This document shows, piece by piece, positions 27,226 through 37,872 of a stretch of DNA of 64,000 nt (within the stretch, counting starts at the first letter, position 1; every line of letters starts with the position of its first letter). A model generated the notes under the pieces. The model saw only the letters and a list, made by a program, of their open reading frames with translations, made no database searches and had not been told where the DNA came from. The DNA comes from Thiotrichaceae bacterium (lineage in GTDB: Bacteria > Pseudomonadota > Gammaproteobacteria > Beggiatoales > Beggiatoaceae), in the NCBI GenBank assembly GCA_011391085.1, contig JAABRD010000019.1:30894-94893 (forward strand), written 5' to 3'. The position numbers and the translations under genes are program-made.

Positions 27226-28599
27226 CTAATGGGAATGATGTTTGGCAAAGGGCGACTTTTCATACAGATAATGGAATATCACCGCCAGCGGAGGTATCGC
27301 AAAATCTAGCCAGCCACCGGTGGAGAATTGCCAGAGACTGAGAATAAATAAGAGACCAAAGGTAACCATCAGATAAATGAACATCTTGCCCAAAGACGTT
27401 CCAAAGACGATGAAAAATAAACTGATGACGACAATCAGTATGGCTTCAACCAAGAGATTTAGCCATCCTACCACGTTCAATTCACCAGGCTGTAGTAAAG
27501 AGTGAATCGAGTTGAGAATAATCAGTGCCCCTGGCATGATACCTACGGGTGTGGCATAGAGGTCGCGACTGTCGGCAAAACTGCCACCGATAAGTACCAC
27601 ACTGTCTTTGATGCGTCCTTCCTCTGGTGGTTGTTGATGGGTCGTAGCTTGGATAATGCTGTGGGCAGAAATGATTTCCAGCAAGGATTTGAATTGGGCC
27701 GGCGGACAAGCTGATGCTGGACAAATGAGAGGGCGATTCTCTAAATGCCACGGCATTTTATAGACAATCCGTTGTTGCAAGCGAGTTTGGGTAGGACTGA
27801 GGTTTAAGTCACTTTGATTCTCACAAGAAGGAGGAGTGGCAGTGCTGGCAGTGTCGGAAGACGATGGCCTATATTGGTCTTGCAAACAAGCGAGGAGGTC
27901 CAACGGAGGTTGGTCAGGATTTTTGAGGAGTTTGGCCGCTAACAGTTGAATCGACGGCAAAAAATTGGGCTTTTGCAAATTTTGATGCCAAAGTTGCCAG
28001 TGACGAATGTAATAATATTTCTCCAAATAAAACTCAGCAGTGGCCCAGAAAACGTGGTTAGACTTCTCTACGGTGGCTTCGAGAAAAGATGGACGTGCTT
28101 CCAATTGAGGAGTGGGTTGCCCCAGTTCATCAAGAAGAGGACGTAGGGAACGCACCAAAATAATAGGTGGACACAGGGGAGGAGGGGAGGAGGTGGACAA
28201 GGGTGAACAGCGAGTAGAGTAATTTTCCAAATATGTCTGCAATTCTTTGTCGTCCGACTCAGGTAAGCGAGACTGACTCAAGTCTATATCGACAATCACT
28301 ACTTGCGCCTGATTATTCACCGCAAATTGAATCAGCGTCAACAGGTGGTTTCTCGGCATGTATAAAGGCTCCCCCCAGGCTTGGTAGGTGCGTTCATCAA
28401 TGTCTAAAAAGATATATGGGGTGGACGGCGTGGTGGGGGTTGGGAGATGGCCTTGATAAAGGGCTATCATCCAATCTATGGCAGTGTCCTCCAGTTCTTG
28501 CACCAGGTAAATATGCTTATGGTGCAACATAATTAGAAAGAGGGCAATGAACAGTCCGATTAGCAGACTTTTTAGAAAATGGCGATTTAGGTTAATCAT
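27226..28599 (-). CDS. CHASE2 sensor-domain membrane protein without effector domain
   Basis: A 457-residue membrane protein. One N-terminal helix (about 9-26) leads into an extracytoplasmic CHASE2 domain (DIDERTYQAWGEPLYMPRN, then AVNNQAQVVIVDIDLS, later IIQATTHQQPPEEG, KDSVVLIGGSFADSRDLYATPVG). Three C-terminal helices (about 378-440) follow. CHASE2 domains usually feed adenylate cyclases, kinases or phosphodiesterases, but this protein ends after the third helix with a short tail, so it must signal through a partner. The ATG at 28599 is chosen because it starts the membrane helix; an open frame upstream to 28722 runs through repeats and is not credible. It precedes the secreted protein at 26175. 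Confidence 0.85.
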   Translation of the reverse strand: MINLNRHFLKSLLIGLFIALFLIMLHHKHIYLVQELEDTAIDWMIALYQGHLPTPTTPSTPYIFLDIDERTYQAWGEPLYMPRNHLLTLIQFAVNNQAQVVIVDIDLSQSRLPESDDKELQTYLENYSTRCSPLSTSSPPPLCPPIILVRSLRPLLDELGQPTPQLEARPSFLEATVEKSNHVFWATAEFYLEKYYYIRHWQLWHQNLQKPNFLPSIQLLAAKLLKNPDQPPLDLLACLQDQYRPSSSDTASTATPPSCENQSDLNLSPTQTRLQQRIVYKMPWHLENRPLICPASACPPAQFKSLLEIISAHSIIQATTHQQPPEEGRIKDSVVLIGGSFADSRDLYATPVGIMPGALIILNSIHSLLQPGELNVVGWLNLLVEAILIVVISLFFIVFGTSLGKMFIYLMVTFGLLFILSLWQFSTGGWLDFAIPPLAVIFHYLYEKSPFAKHHSH

Positions 28600-28621
28600 A
28601 AATCTGAGTTGAACGGTATTA

Positions 28622-28719
28622 GGCATTCCCACGCTGGCGCGTGGGAATGAGTTGGAAAATGAACGGGACGCAGGCGCATTCGCACGGCAGAGAAACCGAG
28701 TTTTGAAAAAACTCGGTTT
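28622..28719. repeat. Partial 'cattcccacgc' palindrome and 'gaaaccgagtttt' palindrome
   Basis: cattcccacgctggcgcgtg forms a short hairpin (28623-28650) related to 15820-15930. A second hairpin (gaaaccgagtttt / aaaactcggtttc, 28690-28718) is a diverged member of the aaactgagtttctt family. Both lie between hemB and the CHASE2 gene. Confidence 0.65.
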
Positions 28720-28770
28720 CACGGCAACGAGAGAAAAAGCTTTGCTTTGGACTCCTGGGACTGGTTGGAC

Positions 28771-30332
<1,562 letters not shown>

Positions 30333-30379
30333 CCTATTTATACCTCCTGTTGGATAATGGATAATAAATAACAGAGACT

Positions 30380-30435
30380 GGACTAGAGGCTTTAGCCGGT
30401 GGTAGGGGCACGTTTCCGGCTAAAGCCTCCAATCC
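30380..30435. repeat. 'ggactagaggctttagccgg' palindrome
   Basis: The short form of the ggctttagccgg element: ggactagaggctttagccgg and its near-complement around tggtaggggcacgtt. It lies between the helicase end and the Uma2-type start. Confidence 0.75.
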
Positions 30436-30452
30436 GGCCTTGGTTTTTGTCA

Positions 30453-33400
30453 TTATTCATTGTTTACTTGCACATCAATCGCGTTCTCCTCACACCGTAC
30501 CTCATACCTCTTCTCCGGTCTGGAATACACATTCACTTTTTGATGCGTGGTGATAAAACAGTTTTCATAAATGTAGTTGGACTTTTTAAACATCGCCCGT
30601 TCTATTTCCTCAGTCCTAAACCAGCGGCAATGTGACCGGATATTTTCCTCTCCTCTTAGAATATCTGTCAAGCGATTGAGTTGTTCTAACTCTTCTATTA
30701 TATCAGGAACTATCAAAATGAGATAGTCTCTAGCCCGACTAATAGACACGTTTAAGATATTGAGTTTATTCAAAAAAATGTCGGGGCCAATGGCAGGCGG
30801 AGGATTCAGTAAGTTTACAATTATATCACATTCATCCCCTTGAAAACCATGAATCGTTCCTGTCATCACCTGCACCTGGGGAGACTCCACAGACATGGCA
30901 TAAAAAATTTTCTCTACCAAATTCGCTTGGGCCAAATATGGGCAAATCACGCCGATTTTCCAAGAGGTTGGATGTTGTTTCAGTATTTCTTTGGCTAAGT
31001 ATAACGTCAACTCCACTGTGAAAATGGCCGAGTAAATTTGGTAAGCACTGCCTCCATCCAAACGTTGCGGTTTATAAATGCTATCAAATTTACTGACGGG
31101 AAACTTAATCACGGTAATCTCCTTTAACTCCGCCCCGAACATCCGTAACTTCTTCTTTTCTGCCAAGGAACGTTGATGAGTCAATTGCCCCGCGTAGGTG
31201 AACTGACTGAATAACTCCCCCAGCGGTGGCAGGCTTCGGTATTGAGTCATCAATTTGGTTATCGGAAACGAGTGGGGCACCGTTTGGGAACCGTGAAAGT
31301 CATTCAAGCCTACCAAGGTATAAATATTCTCCTCTTGCCACGAGTTGGCTATCACCAACGGTTGAATTTGAAAAGGGTCCCCAGAGACCACGAATTGACT
31401 GCGCGGTTGTTGATACAGCACATATACAATCGTCGCCAACGTTATCATGGAAGCCTCGTCAAACAGAATGATTTGCCAAGGCACCTGTTTGAGTTTTTGG
31501 CCCAGAAAACCGTCATAAATAAATCGTGCTATCGTCGTCACCACCACGCAAGTTGCAAGGGTGGTCAACTCAAATGACTTGTCTTTGAGGAAACCGTTTC
31601 TCTCAATGTCACTGTCGCCTGTGATGCCAAAGCGAATTAACCATTTTCGCGACATCTCCTCTTCACCGGCATTTCTCATCTCCTCCCAAATTTTTCTGAA
31701 TAACACATCAGCGGCCTTGTTGGTTGGAGTTAATACTAATATTTTCAATGAGTTAGAAGATTTCAGCAGAGGCACAATTTTCTCTTTAGCCAAATAAGTT
31801 GTCTTCCCCGTGCCAGGTGGTCCAAACACAAACTCTATTTGACGAGGTAATAAGATTTGCAAATTGTCCTCCTCCCCCAAGGGCAGACGTCGAAAGGCTG
31901 ATTTCAAGTGTTCCAAAATGAACGTAGGATTGCTAATGTCCAGAATCGCACTTTGAACTTTTGATAAATCAATGTCGGCTATTTCCGCCGGTGACTTGAG
32001 TCGTGCCCGCAGAGTAAATTCTTTGACATTCACGACTTCCACAAAAATGCTTTTCGTCTCTTTTTTTAAACATAATTGTAGAGACAAATCAGTCAGGTCT
32101 TCGATGCTACGTGGAATGTGTCGGGAAGGATATTTAAGAATCAGAATCCGGTCTGAAGTCGGATCCTTTTCCACCTTACCAAATTGAATGCTAATCTGTT
32201 TACCGCGACTGGCGTTTTCGTAACTCAATAAATATTCTAATTCCAACAACGTATTAAACCACGCAAACGTATATTTAGGGAAGTGATTCACTTGGCGTTG
32301 TAAAACCTCCAAGTGACCTAATTCACCCAGTTGTTGTTCTAATTGCTTTTGTTGTCCTTCTAACCGCGCCCGTTGTTTAGCCACGGCATCGATTCGATTT
32401 TCGGGAAGCGTGGCAAGGGTTTCTGGCACCGGTGAAATCTTTCCATTGTGCAACGTATGCGTGAAAAAATTCTGAAATTGTTTAAACACTTCCGTAGGGT
32501 CTTGACCCAATTCCGTGGCCAATTTAAAAATCTCTTCCCCAAAGGCATACTTACTTTTCTGTTCTGAGGTGAAACCTATCAAGCGTTCCGTCGGTATTCC
32601 CAATTTGGCCAGCAACATTTTGGCTGCATAACTTTCTGTATCATACTCACAAGCCAAGTCAAAGACAACCATCTCACCAGATTTGCGACACTGACCTTGC
32701 TTATCATACAACCAGGACGTCTGTTTTAGCGTGGTTAAAAACTGCGCATCAAATCGGTGCGAACGGGTTTTGCGATAAAACCAAGTATATTGTCCTTGAA
32801 ATAACTCCTGATTCGCCGGTTCCCGCATCAGGTTCAACAAAAAATTCCAAACCTGCTTCGATTTTTCTTTAGTCAAATGTGTCAAACAATGCGTTAACCC
32901 TTCCATCTCATAATCATAAGTCTGTTGTCTATCCTGCGCGTAATCACGAGTACAGCGACCTTGATGTATCTCGGCCCGTTGCACATTCGTCAACGTAGCT
33001 ACCACTTTTAGACATCTTGGTGTAGTGGCCACCCCCAATTTGTGCAAAAATGTCGTCACCGAGTCCTTTCCAAATTCGTCATAACAGGTTTTATAAAAAC
33101 TCGTTTCTAGCCAATTCACTGGTTCGTAATGACCAAAATAGAGGGCCAATTCCGGTGTGTGGAAATAAATTTCTGGAGGGGTACGTTGCGACATCTGTGG
33201 GTCCTTCCCGGACCTGGCGAGACAAAAAGGCAATCCTTTGATAAGATTGAGATAATCTTCGGTTTGAGACCAGGCACAAGCTAAAAATACCGTCAAGAGT
33301 TTTCGAAAATCTTTTAACAAAACCGAATGTGCAACGATTTCCGTCTTTTGGTAACGCGGAATCACATAATATTTCACTTCCTCATAACCCGTTGGCTTCT

Positions 33401-35084
33401 GCAACCCCAATTCGGTCAAAAATTGCAACGATTGACGATTTTCCACCAAACATTGTTTCACCGTTGGGTAATCCGATTCATGGTCCGTGGGTAAATACAC
33501 CTGTAAATTTCCTGCCGGGTCATAAGGGGCAACCATCTCCTCAGTGATCAAACGAATGATGGGTTTGTTTCTCAAAATATCTCGTTTCGATTCACTCCAA
33601 AGGTAACGACTCTTCTCCAACAAGTAACTATACAATTGCATTAACCACTCATCACTTTGCCGCTTCATAAAAGCGTTCTGGATTCGCACCGCCACATAAC
33701 TGGGCGTTACCGTCCCGTGCGTGGCAGTCAAAGACTCTTTCACATATTTCCATAATCTGGAATCGTTCGACAAACTGGGAAAAATCCATTTCGCTTGGGG
33801 ATTGTGTACCAACGCCCCGAGTTGTTCATGGTTTAACAAATTCATCAAACTATGGTGTTCTGCCAAATAAGCATTCCTCCGCACCACAAACTCACCGTCG
33901 GCGGTGGGCAACAAACTCTCCTGTTCGGATTGCAAGCGCTGCAATACGGCCTGATAGACAGGTCTAAAGACATGACCTTCTGGAAAATCGTTAGCCTGAG
34001 TCGGTAACACCGAAAAAAACGTTTCGGTCAGCAACCTCATGGCTTTGATTATCGTAATACTGTCTGCGGTCAATTGGGCAATCTCCTCAATCAGCCGGGC
34101 ATTCCAGTCCTCCCCTGGTTTGAGACTTTCTCGACTGTCGGTCAACAAAAACGGGGCGTGAACCAGAAAACGCAGATGCGTCGGCTTCTCCGTAGGAAAA
34201 AAGCAATAGGCGGGAAATTGTTCCTCTGCTAAAATCTCCCCTGTCGATGCCAACAGATAAGCGATGCTAACTTGATAAGTCTCCCCATTGGTGACGTGAA
34301 GACGAGAAAACACTAACAACGTTTGCGTTTCCAAATGCCGATTCTCCTCCTTGGTGAGACAGACTCGTTCCACTTTCAAACGTTTGCCGAGTGAATGGAG
34401 TTTCACGGGGGTGACGGATTTAGCATAGCGTCCTTGCCGACCTGCTTGGGCCACCCAATGAATTTCGGTTAAGTTTCTCAGGAACAACAACGGATACGTG
34501 AGATGAGTTAATTTGGTCAAAATATCTTGACGAGATTTAGAAATGGTTCTATCACTCCCGGCAAATGGAAAATTAAATAACGTCTCCTCTGGTTGCCGTT
34601 CTGGATGGTCTTTCTCTAATAACACTGGGACCAGAAATTTTTCAATTTTAAAGAGGAACGGCGGGTCATAAATTTCGGGGGTGTCCACATATTGAAAGAC
34701 GGCCTTAAACCCAATTCCGAACTTGCCCATTTGGGAGGAATATTTATTAGAATTACCAATCGAAGTAATCGCATTGAGATGACCTAATTGATGCTGTTTC
34801 GTATCCTCTTCCTCGGTGTCAGGATCCGTCAACGAAAAATGCACGGTGCCATTATGGGCGAACCTCATGCCAGTGTCATTGAGAAGAAAGCGCACTTTAG
34901 TCGCTTTCACATCATCGGCATTTTGGAGAAGTTCATAAACAAAATGGGCTTGGTCAGAATATTTCTCAATCACACTGCGCGTCACTCCTTTCAGATAAGA
35001 CTGTTCGAGTAACTCGGCGCCTTGCTGGCGTTTTTGGGAGAGACGGTTAAAGAGGGTTTGTTGAGGAGGAGTGAGATTGGACAT
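30453..35084 (-). CDS. Sacsin/Hsp90-like ATPase fused to SF1 helicase
   Basis: A 1543-residue protein with no signal peptide. The N terminus carries a GHKL ATPase of the sacsin type: HFVYELLQNADD (48-58, the N-box), RFAHNGTVHF (74-83) and MGKFGIGFKAVFQY (119-132). A long middle region of about 850 residues shows no motif I can name. From about residue 1040 it becomes an SF1 helicase: FGPPGTGKTT (Walker A, near 1087), FDEASM (Walker B, near 1208), VVSGDPFQIQP (motif III), GTIHGFQGDECD (motif V) and NVSISRARDYLIL (motif VI, near 1446). The ATG at 35084 replaces an upstream frame made of repeat. Fusions of this sort occur in restriction, repair and anti-phage loci; the role here is inferred, not known. 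Confidence 0.82.
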   Translation of the reverse strand: MSNLTPPQQTLFNRLSQKRQQGAELLEQSYLKGVTRSVIEKYSDQAHFVYELLQNADDVKATKVRFLLNDTGMRFAHNGTVHFSLTDPDTEEEDTKQHQLGHLNAITSIGNSNKYSSQMGKFGIGFKAVFQYVDTPEIYDPPFLFKIEKFLVPVLLEKDHPERQPEETLFNFPFAGSDRTISKSRQDILTKLTHLTYPLLFLRNLTEIHWVAQAGRQGRYAKSVTPVKLHSLGKRLKVERVCLTKEENRHLETQTLLVFSRLHVTNGETYQVSIAYLLASTGEILAEEQFPAYCFFPTEKPTHLRFLVHAPFLLTDSRESLKPGEDWNARLIEEIAQLTADSITIIKAMRLLTETFFSVLPTQANDFPEGHVFRPVYQAVLQRLQSEQESLLPTADGEFVVRRNAYLAEHHSLMNLLNHEQLGALVHNPQAKWIFPSLSNDSRLWKYVKESLTATHGTVTPSYVAVRIQNAFMKRQSDEWLMQLYSYLLEKSRYLWSESKRDILRNKPIIRLITEEMVAPYDPAGNLQVYLPTDHESDYPTVKQCLVENRQSLQFLTELGLQKPTGYEEVKYYVIPRYQKTEIVAHSVLLKDFRKLLTVFLACAWSQTEDYLNLIKGLPFCLARSGKDPQMSQRTPPEIYFHTPELALYFGHYEPVNWLETSFYKTCYDEFGKDSVTTFLHKLGVATTPRCLKVVATLTNVQRAEIHQGRCTRDYAQDRQQTYDYEMEGLTHCLTHLTKEKSKQVWNFLLNLMREPANQELFQGQYTWFYRKTRSHRFDAQFLTTLKQTSWLYDKQGQCRKSGEMVVFDLACEYDTESYAAKMLLAKLGIPTERLIGFTSEQKSKYAFGEEIFKLATELGQDPTEVFKQFQNFFTHTLHNGKISPVPETLATLPENRIDAVAKQRARLEGQQKQLEQQLGELGHLEVLQRQVNHFPKYTFAWFNTLLELEYLLSYENASRGKQISIQFGKVEKDPTSDRILILKYPSRHIPRSIEDLTDLSLQLCLKKETKSIFVEVVNVKEFTLRARLKSPAEIADIDLSKVQSAILDISNPTFILEHLKSAFRRLPLGEEDNLQILLPRQIEFVFGPPGTGKTTYLAKEKIVPLLKSSNSLKILVLTPTNKAADVLFRKIWEEMRNAGEEEMSRKWLIRFGITGDSDIERNGFLKDKSFELTTLATCVVVTTIARFIYDGFLGQKLKQVPWQIILFDEASMITLATIVYVLYQQPRSQFVVSGDPFQIQPLVIANSWQEENIYTLVGLNDFHGSQTVPHSFPITKLMTQYRSLPPLGELFSQFTYAGQLTHQRSLAEKKKLRMFGAELKEITVIKFPVSKFDSIYKPQRLDGGSAYQIYSAIFTVELTLYLAKEILKQHPTSWKIGVICPYLAQANLVEKIFYAMSVESPQVQVMTGTIHGFQGDECDIIVNLLNPPPAIGPDIFLNKLNILNVSISRARDYLILIVPDIIEELEQLNRLTDILRGEENIRSHCRWFRTEEIERAMFKKSNYIYENCFITTHQKVNVYSRPEKRYEVRCEENAIDVQVNNE

Positions 35085-35116
35085 AGAATTTAATGGAAAA
35101 TGAAAAATATCCGGGT

Positions 35117-35172
35117 GGACTAGAGGCTTTAGCCGGTGACGTGCCACGACTTCCGGCTGAAGCCTCTAGTCC
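35117..35172. repeat. 'ggactagaggctttagccgg' palindrome
   Basis: A short-form copy with ggactagaggctttagccgg ends around tgacgtgccacgac, just upstream of the helicase start. A nearly identical copy lies at 40720-40775. Confidence 0.75.
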
Positions 35173-35198
35173 CGCCCGGCAATGAAAAACATCCGGGT

Positions 35199-35407
35199 GG
35201 ACTAGAGGCTTTAGCCGCAATGCCATTAAGTTAAGGAAAACTCCGGTGGAGTGGAGGCTTTAGCCGGCCGGCCGTAGGCATCACCCCCCACTCAAATTGC
35301 GGGGCGCCTACCGCCGGCCGGCTAAAGCCTCCACTCCACCGTACCTTAATGGCATTGAGGCTTTAGCCGGGGGCGGGGCCCTTGCCACCGGCTTCCGCCT
35401 CTAGTCC
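35199..35407. mobile_element. Nested repeat: 'ggactagaggctttagccg' element interrupted by a second element
   Basis: The outer element starts ggactagaggctttagccg (35199) and ends ccgcctctagtcc (35407). It is split by the 140-bp element at 35218-35357, and aggctttagccg is present on both sides (35206-35217 and 35358-35369). Removing the inner element and one 12-bp copy restores an ordinary short palindrome of this family. Confidence 0.8.
35218..35357. mobile_element. MITE-like element with 'caatgccattaa' ends and 12-bp target duplication
   Basis: Ends caatgccattaagttaagg (left) and ccttaatggcattg (right). Inside lies a further ggagtggaggctttagccgg palindrome. A second copy, in inverted orientation, is at 54977-55122, and a right end alone at 38235-38252. 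No coding capacity. Confidence 0.78.
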
Positions 35408-35441
35408 AACTGTCGGTTAATTTATTCCTTAGCCGGTGAGG

Positions 35442-36989
35442 TTACATTCCCAGTAAAATCACCGTCTTCCCTTCCACTTCCACCACTTCTCTCGAAATTC
35501 GTTCTTCCCAAGTCTTCCCAGACCGGGTTTCAAACAGTATCAAATAGCCTTGTGAGAGTCCGAATTGACTTAAATACTCCGCCGTTTGTTCTAAACCATC
35601 CTGTCGGGTTTGGGGGTCACGATATAATTTCAATTCTATCACAAATTGGTCAGGCCCGTATTCCAGCCATAAATCACACCGTCCATTCCCTACTGCCATT
35701 TCGCGTTCCAGCCGCCCACCAGCGTTGATAATTCGTTGCAGGAAAGCCATTAACAATAATTGCCGTCCCACTTCGCGGAAGTCATATTTTTCTAGCCAGG
35801 CTTCTGAATAACGGCGATAGAAGTTCTGAAACGCCGTGAGTAGCGCGTCAAGGTCTAAGCGTCCGTCTTTGATATACCAATGTGGTTGTACCAATTTATT
35901 GGGGAGGTTCAACTGAAAATCCAGACTGAGGACCCGCGGGATAATTTCTTGATAAATCGGATTCGCAAAGCGCACGGGGGGCGTTGGGGCAACGAGTCCT
36001 AAGTCACGGGTATAAACGACCGCATCATTGAAGTTATCAAAGACCGGTGCATCCCCATTGAGAATCGCTTCGGCAACCCGTTTGACCTGTGGTTCACGCA
36101 ATTTATCAATCAAGCTGTCTAAATGTGTATCCCGCCGTTGAATCAACTCCTCTTTCGCTTGGATCACGTGGGCTAGGGTGATGGATTGCGAATAATCATT
36201 CTTCAGCACTTCCGAGACAATTTGATTAGCCAGGGCATTGGTTAACCAGGGTTGACCTTGCGTCAAGCGATAAATCTCTTGGCGCACCGCTACAGAAAAA
36301 AGTTGCCCCGTTTCTTGAGTATGTTGGTCTAACAAAGCATTGACCTCGGCTTCGGTAAAACCAAACATGAAGAGAGATTTAGTTTTCACGTTAAAGGGCG
36401 ACCCCGTCCCTAAACTGTCCCTCTCTGGGCGAAGCCGAATTTTATAGTCCCGCACGTCGCGTAAGCCGACGAGGGCGAGAGAGTGGGGAAACCCTGTGGG
36501 ACGGGCTTCAAAGCCAGCGCGTAACTGGCGTAACAAAGCTAAAAAGAGGTCGTCCATTAAGGAGTCGGCTTCGTCGATAAAGATGACCAGTGGTTTCGGA
36601 TTCGTTCGGGCCCACTGCTGTAAATAACCCTTTAAACTGCCAAACTGAGGACTGACTTCTGTCACTTCGGTTGGACATTCGGAGGCAGGTAAATATTGTA
36701 TGGCTTGATTGTAAATATCGGCGGCCACAATTTGCATGGCACGTTCGGCATCTCGTCCACTGGCGGCCGCTTGGATATTCACTTGCAACGCGGTATATTT
36801 CCCCTCCTGATTCAATTGGCGCATTAACGCATATAAATAAGTCGTCTTACCCGTTTGCCTGGGGGCATGAATAATAAAATAATGGCGACCGTCAATCAGT
36901 TCCCGAATGCCCGATAAGCGTGGCAATGAGTCCACCACGTAATGAATATCCGGCTGACAAGCGCCGGCGGTATTAAAGAATTTGTGCAT
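35442..36989 (-). CDS. AAA-like ATPase with C-terminal PD-(D/E)XK nuclease-like domain
   Basis: A 515-residue protein of the group often annotated as AAA-like domain protein in cyanobacteria and sulfur bacteria. Walker A is HAPRQTGKTTY (41-51) and Walker B is LVIFIDEADSL (about 135). The middle carries a helical winged-helix-type region (about 270-345). Near the end, GRCDLWLEY and QFVIELKLY (about 435-455) give the Asp and Glu-X-Lys of a PD-(D/E)XK domain, as in AAA-ATPase/DUF1703 proteins. The ATG at 36989 has agagga nine bases upstream and begins the conserved MHKFFNTAG; the open frame upstream to 37148 covers a repeat. It is a single gene; its DNA target or role is unknown. Confidence 0.82.
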   Translation of the reverse strand: MHKFFNTAGACQPDIHYVVDSLPRLSGIRELIDGRHYFIIHAPRQTGKTTYLYALMRQLNQEGKYTALQVNIQAAASGRDAERAMQIVAADIYNQAIQYLPASECPTEVTEVSPQFGSLKGYLQQWARTNPKPLVIFIDEADSLMDDLFLALLRQLRAGFEARPTGFPHSLALVGLRDVRDYKIRLRPERDSLGTGSPFNVKTKSLFMFGFTEAEVNALLDQHTQETGQLFSVAVRQEIYRLTQGQPWLTNALANQIVSEVLKNDYSQSITLAHVIQAKEELIQRRDTHLDSLIDKLREPQVKRVAEAILNGDAPVFDNFNDAVVYTRDLGLVAPTPPVRFANPIYQEIIPRVLSLDFQLNLPNKLVQPHWYIKDGRLDLDALLTAFQNFYRRYSEAWLEKYDFREVGRQLLLMAFLQRIINAGGRLEREMAVGNGRCDLWLEYGPDQFVIELKLYRDPQTRQDGLEQTAEYLSQFGLSQGYLILFETRSGKTWEERISREVVEVEGKTVILLGM

Positions 36990-37031
36990 GATAAGTTCCT
37001 CTTGAAAATGAATAGACCGATAATATCTGCG

Positions 37032-37064
37032 AGGTTTCCTAAACCTTGAAGATTTAGGAAACCT
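37032..37064. repeat. 'ggtttcctaaacc' palindrome
   Basis: aggtttcctaaacctt and its complement around gaagatt, ten bases beyond the stop of the broken gene at 37075. It is related to the repeats at 19775-19849. Confidence 0.65.
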
Positions 37065-37074
37065 GAAGTTAAAG

Positions 37075-37570
37075 TTAATGAGAATAACACAACCCCGCCG
37101 GGTCCACAATCTTCCCATCCACTCCCGTACTATCCCCCAATTGCCCATCGGTGAGGGTATATGTCACCGTTGCCACCGGCTTCCCACCCACCGTTGCCAA
37201 ACTAAATTTGGCATCTAGCAACTGATACCATCTGACCGTCTTCTCATCTCCTGGGTAGTCGGACCATATTTGAGAAGTTCGATATTGCGTGGGATTCGGT
37301 TGACGCCATGAAAATACATGGTGACAGACGTTTGGGAACATCTTAACTCAAAATACATCAGTCCTTGCGGGGCGGGATGATTGGAGTCATGACCATCCAA
37401 ACTCTCGGCTAACAGAGTGGAACTGTCTGCCACTGTGCATTTAGGATTGACGACCAAGGTGATATAACTGCCGGTTACTTTGTCGGCCAAACTCATCACA
37501 TGTGGTTGATGGGCATCCAGAATGCCATCCCCATTGCCATCTATCCCATTGGGGATGTTGGGGTCCTCCC
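37075..37570 (-). pseudogene. 5'-truncated, frameshifted choice-of-anchor U domain fragment
   Basis: On the minus strand the sequence encodes EDPNIPNGIDGNGDGILDAH, SLADKVTGSYITLVV, LMYFELRC, VTMYFHGV and LLKYGPT, then, in another frame, PGDEKTVRWYQLLDAKF and TLTDGQLGDSTGVDGKIVDP. Together these match the choice-of-anchor U extracellular domain, a beta-rich C-terminal domain of secreted proteins. A two-base excess (or equivalent) near 37257-37263 splits the frame. There is no signal peptide or gene start; the left end abuts the PIN toxin gene at about 37570. It is therefore a displaced gene end and not a functional gene. Confidence 0.7.
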
Positions 37571-37872
37571 ACTGCCGTTTGTGCAATCAGGGCGTCCAAA
37601 ATACCCAGGTTATCACTCAAGTGAAAATTCGCATAAGTGGCCAAAGCCCTTTCACAATCAGACGGTTGCGGCCAAACCACGGGATAACCAAATAACCGCT
37701 TTGAAATCTGCTGTTGTTCTTGTTGATTTCGACAATCTTGTAACAACTCCATAACCGTAAATCCTGTCACCACCAGCAGTTCAGTTCCCAAGTTTTGCAA
37801 CCACAACTGTGCTGGTGGGTGATTGCGAAGGACATCAATCAATATATCCGTATCCAATAATAACATACTCAC
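37571..37872 (-). pseudogene. PIN-domain (VapC-type) toxin, 3' end lost
   Basis: The start is a VapC-like PIN domain: LLLDTDILIDVLRNHPPAQLW, TELLVVTGFTVMELLQDCRN, and LSDNLGILDALIAQTAVG with the second acidic site (Asp of LDALIA). A complete PIN domain would continue with a strand such as LLTFNxKHF; instead the sequence changes to the anchor-U fragment near 37570 and the frame continues as 40 or so unrelated residues to 37441. The last acidic residue region and final strand are therefore missing and activity is doubtful. GTG at 37872 or ATG at 37866 can start it; both overlap or abut the antitoxin stop. Confidence 0.75.

Noticed and set aside
28600..28722. N-terminal extension of the CHASE2 protein
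   Set aside because: The 41 extra codons are translated repeat sequence and precede a normal membrane-anchor start.
37441..37872. 143-codon PIN-domain gene as intact
   Set aside because: The last 40 or so residues are the anchor-U fragment read in another frame, and the final PIN strand is missing.
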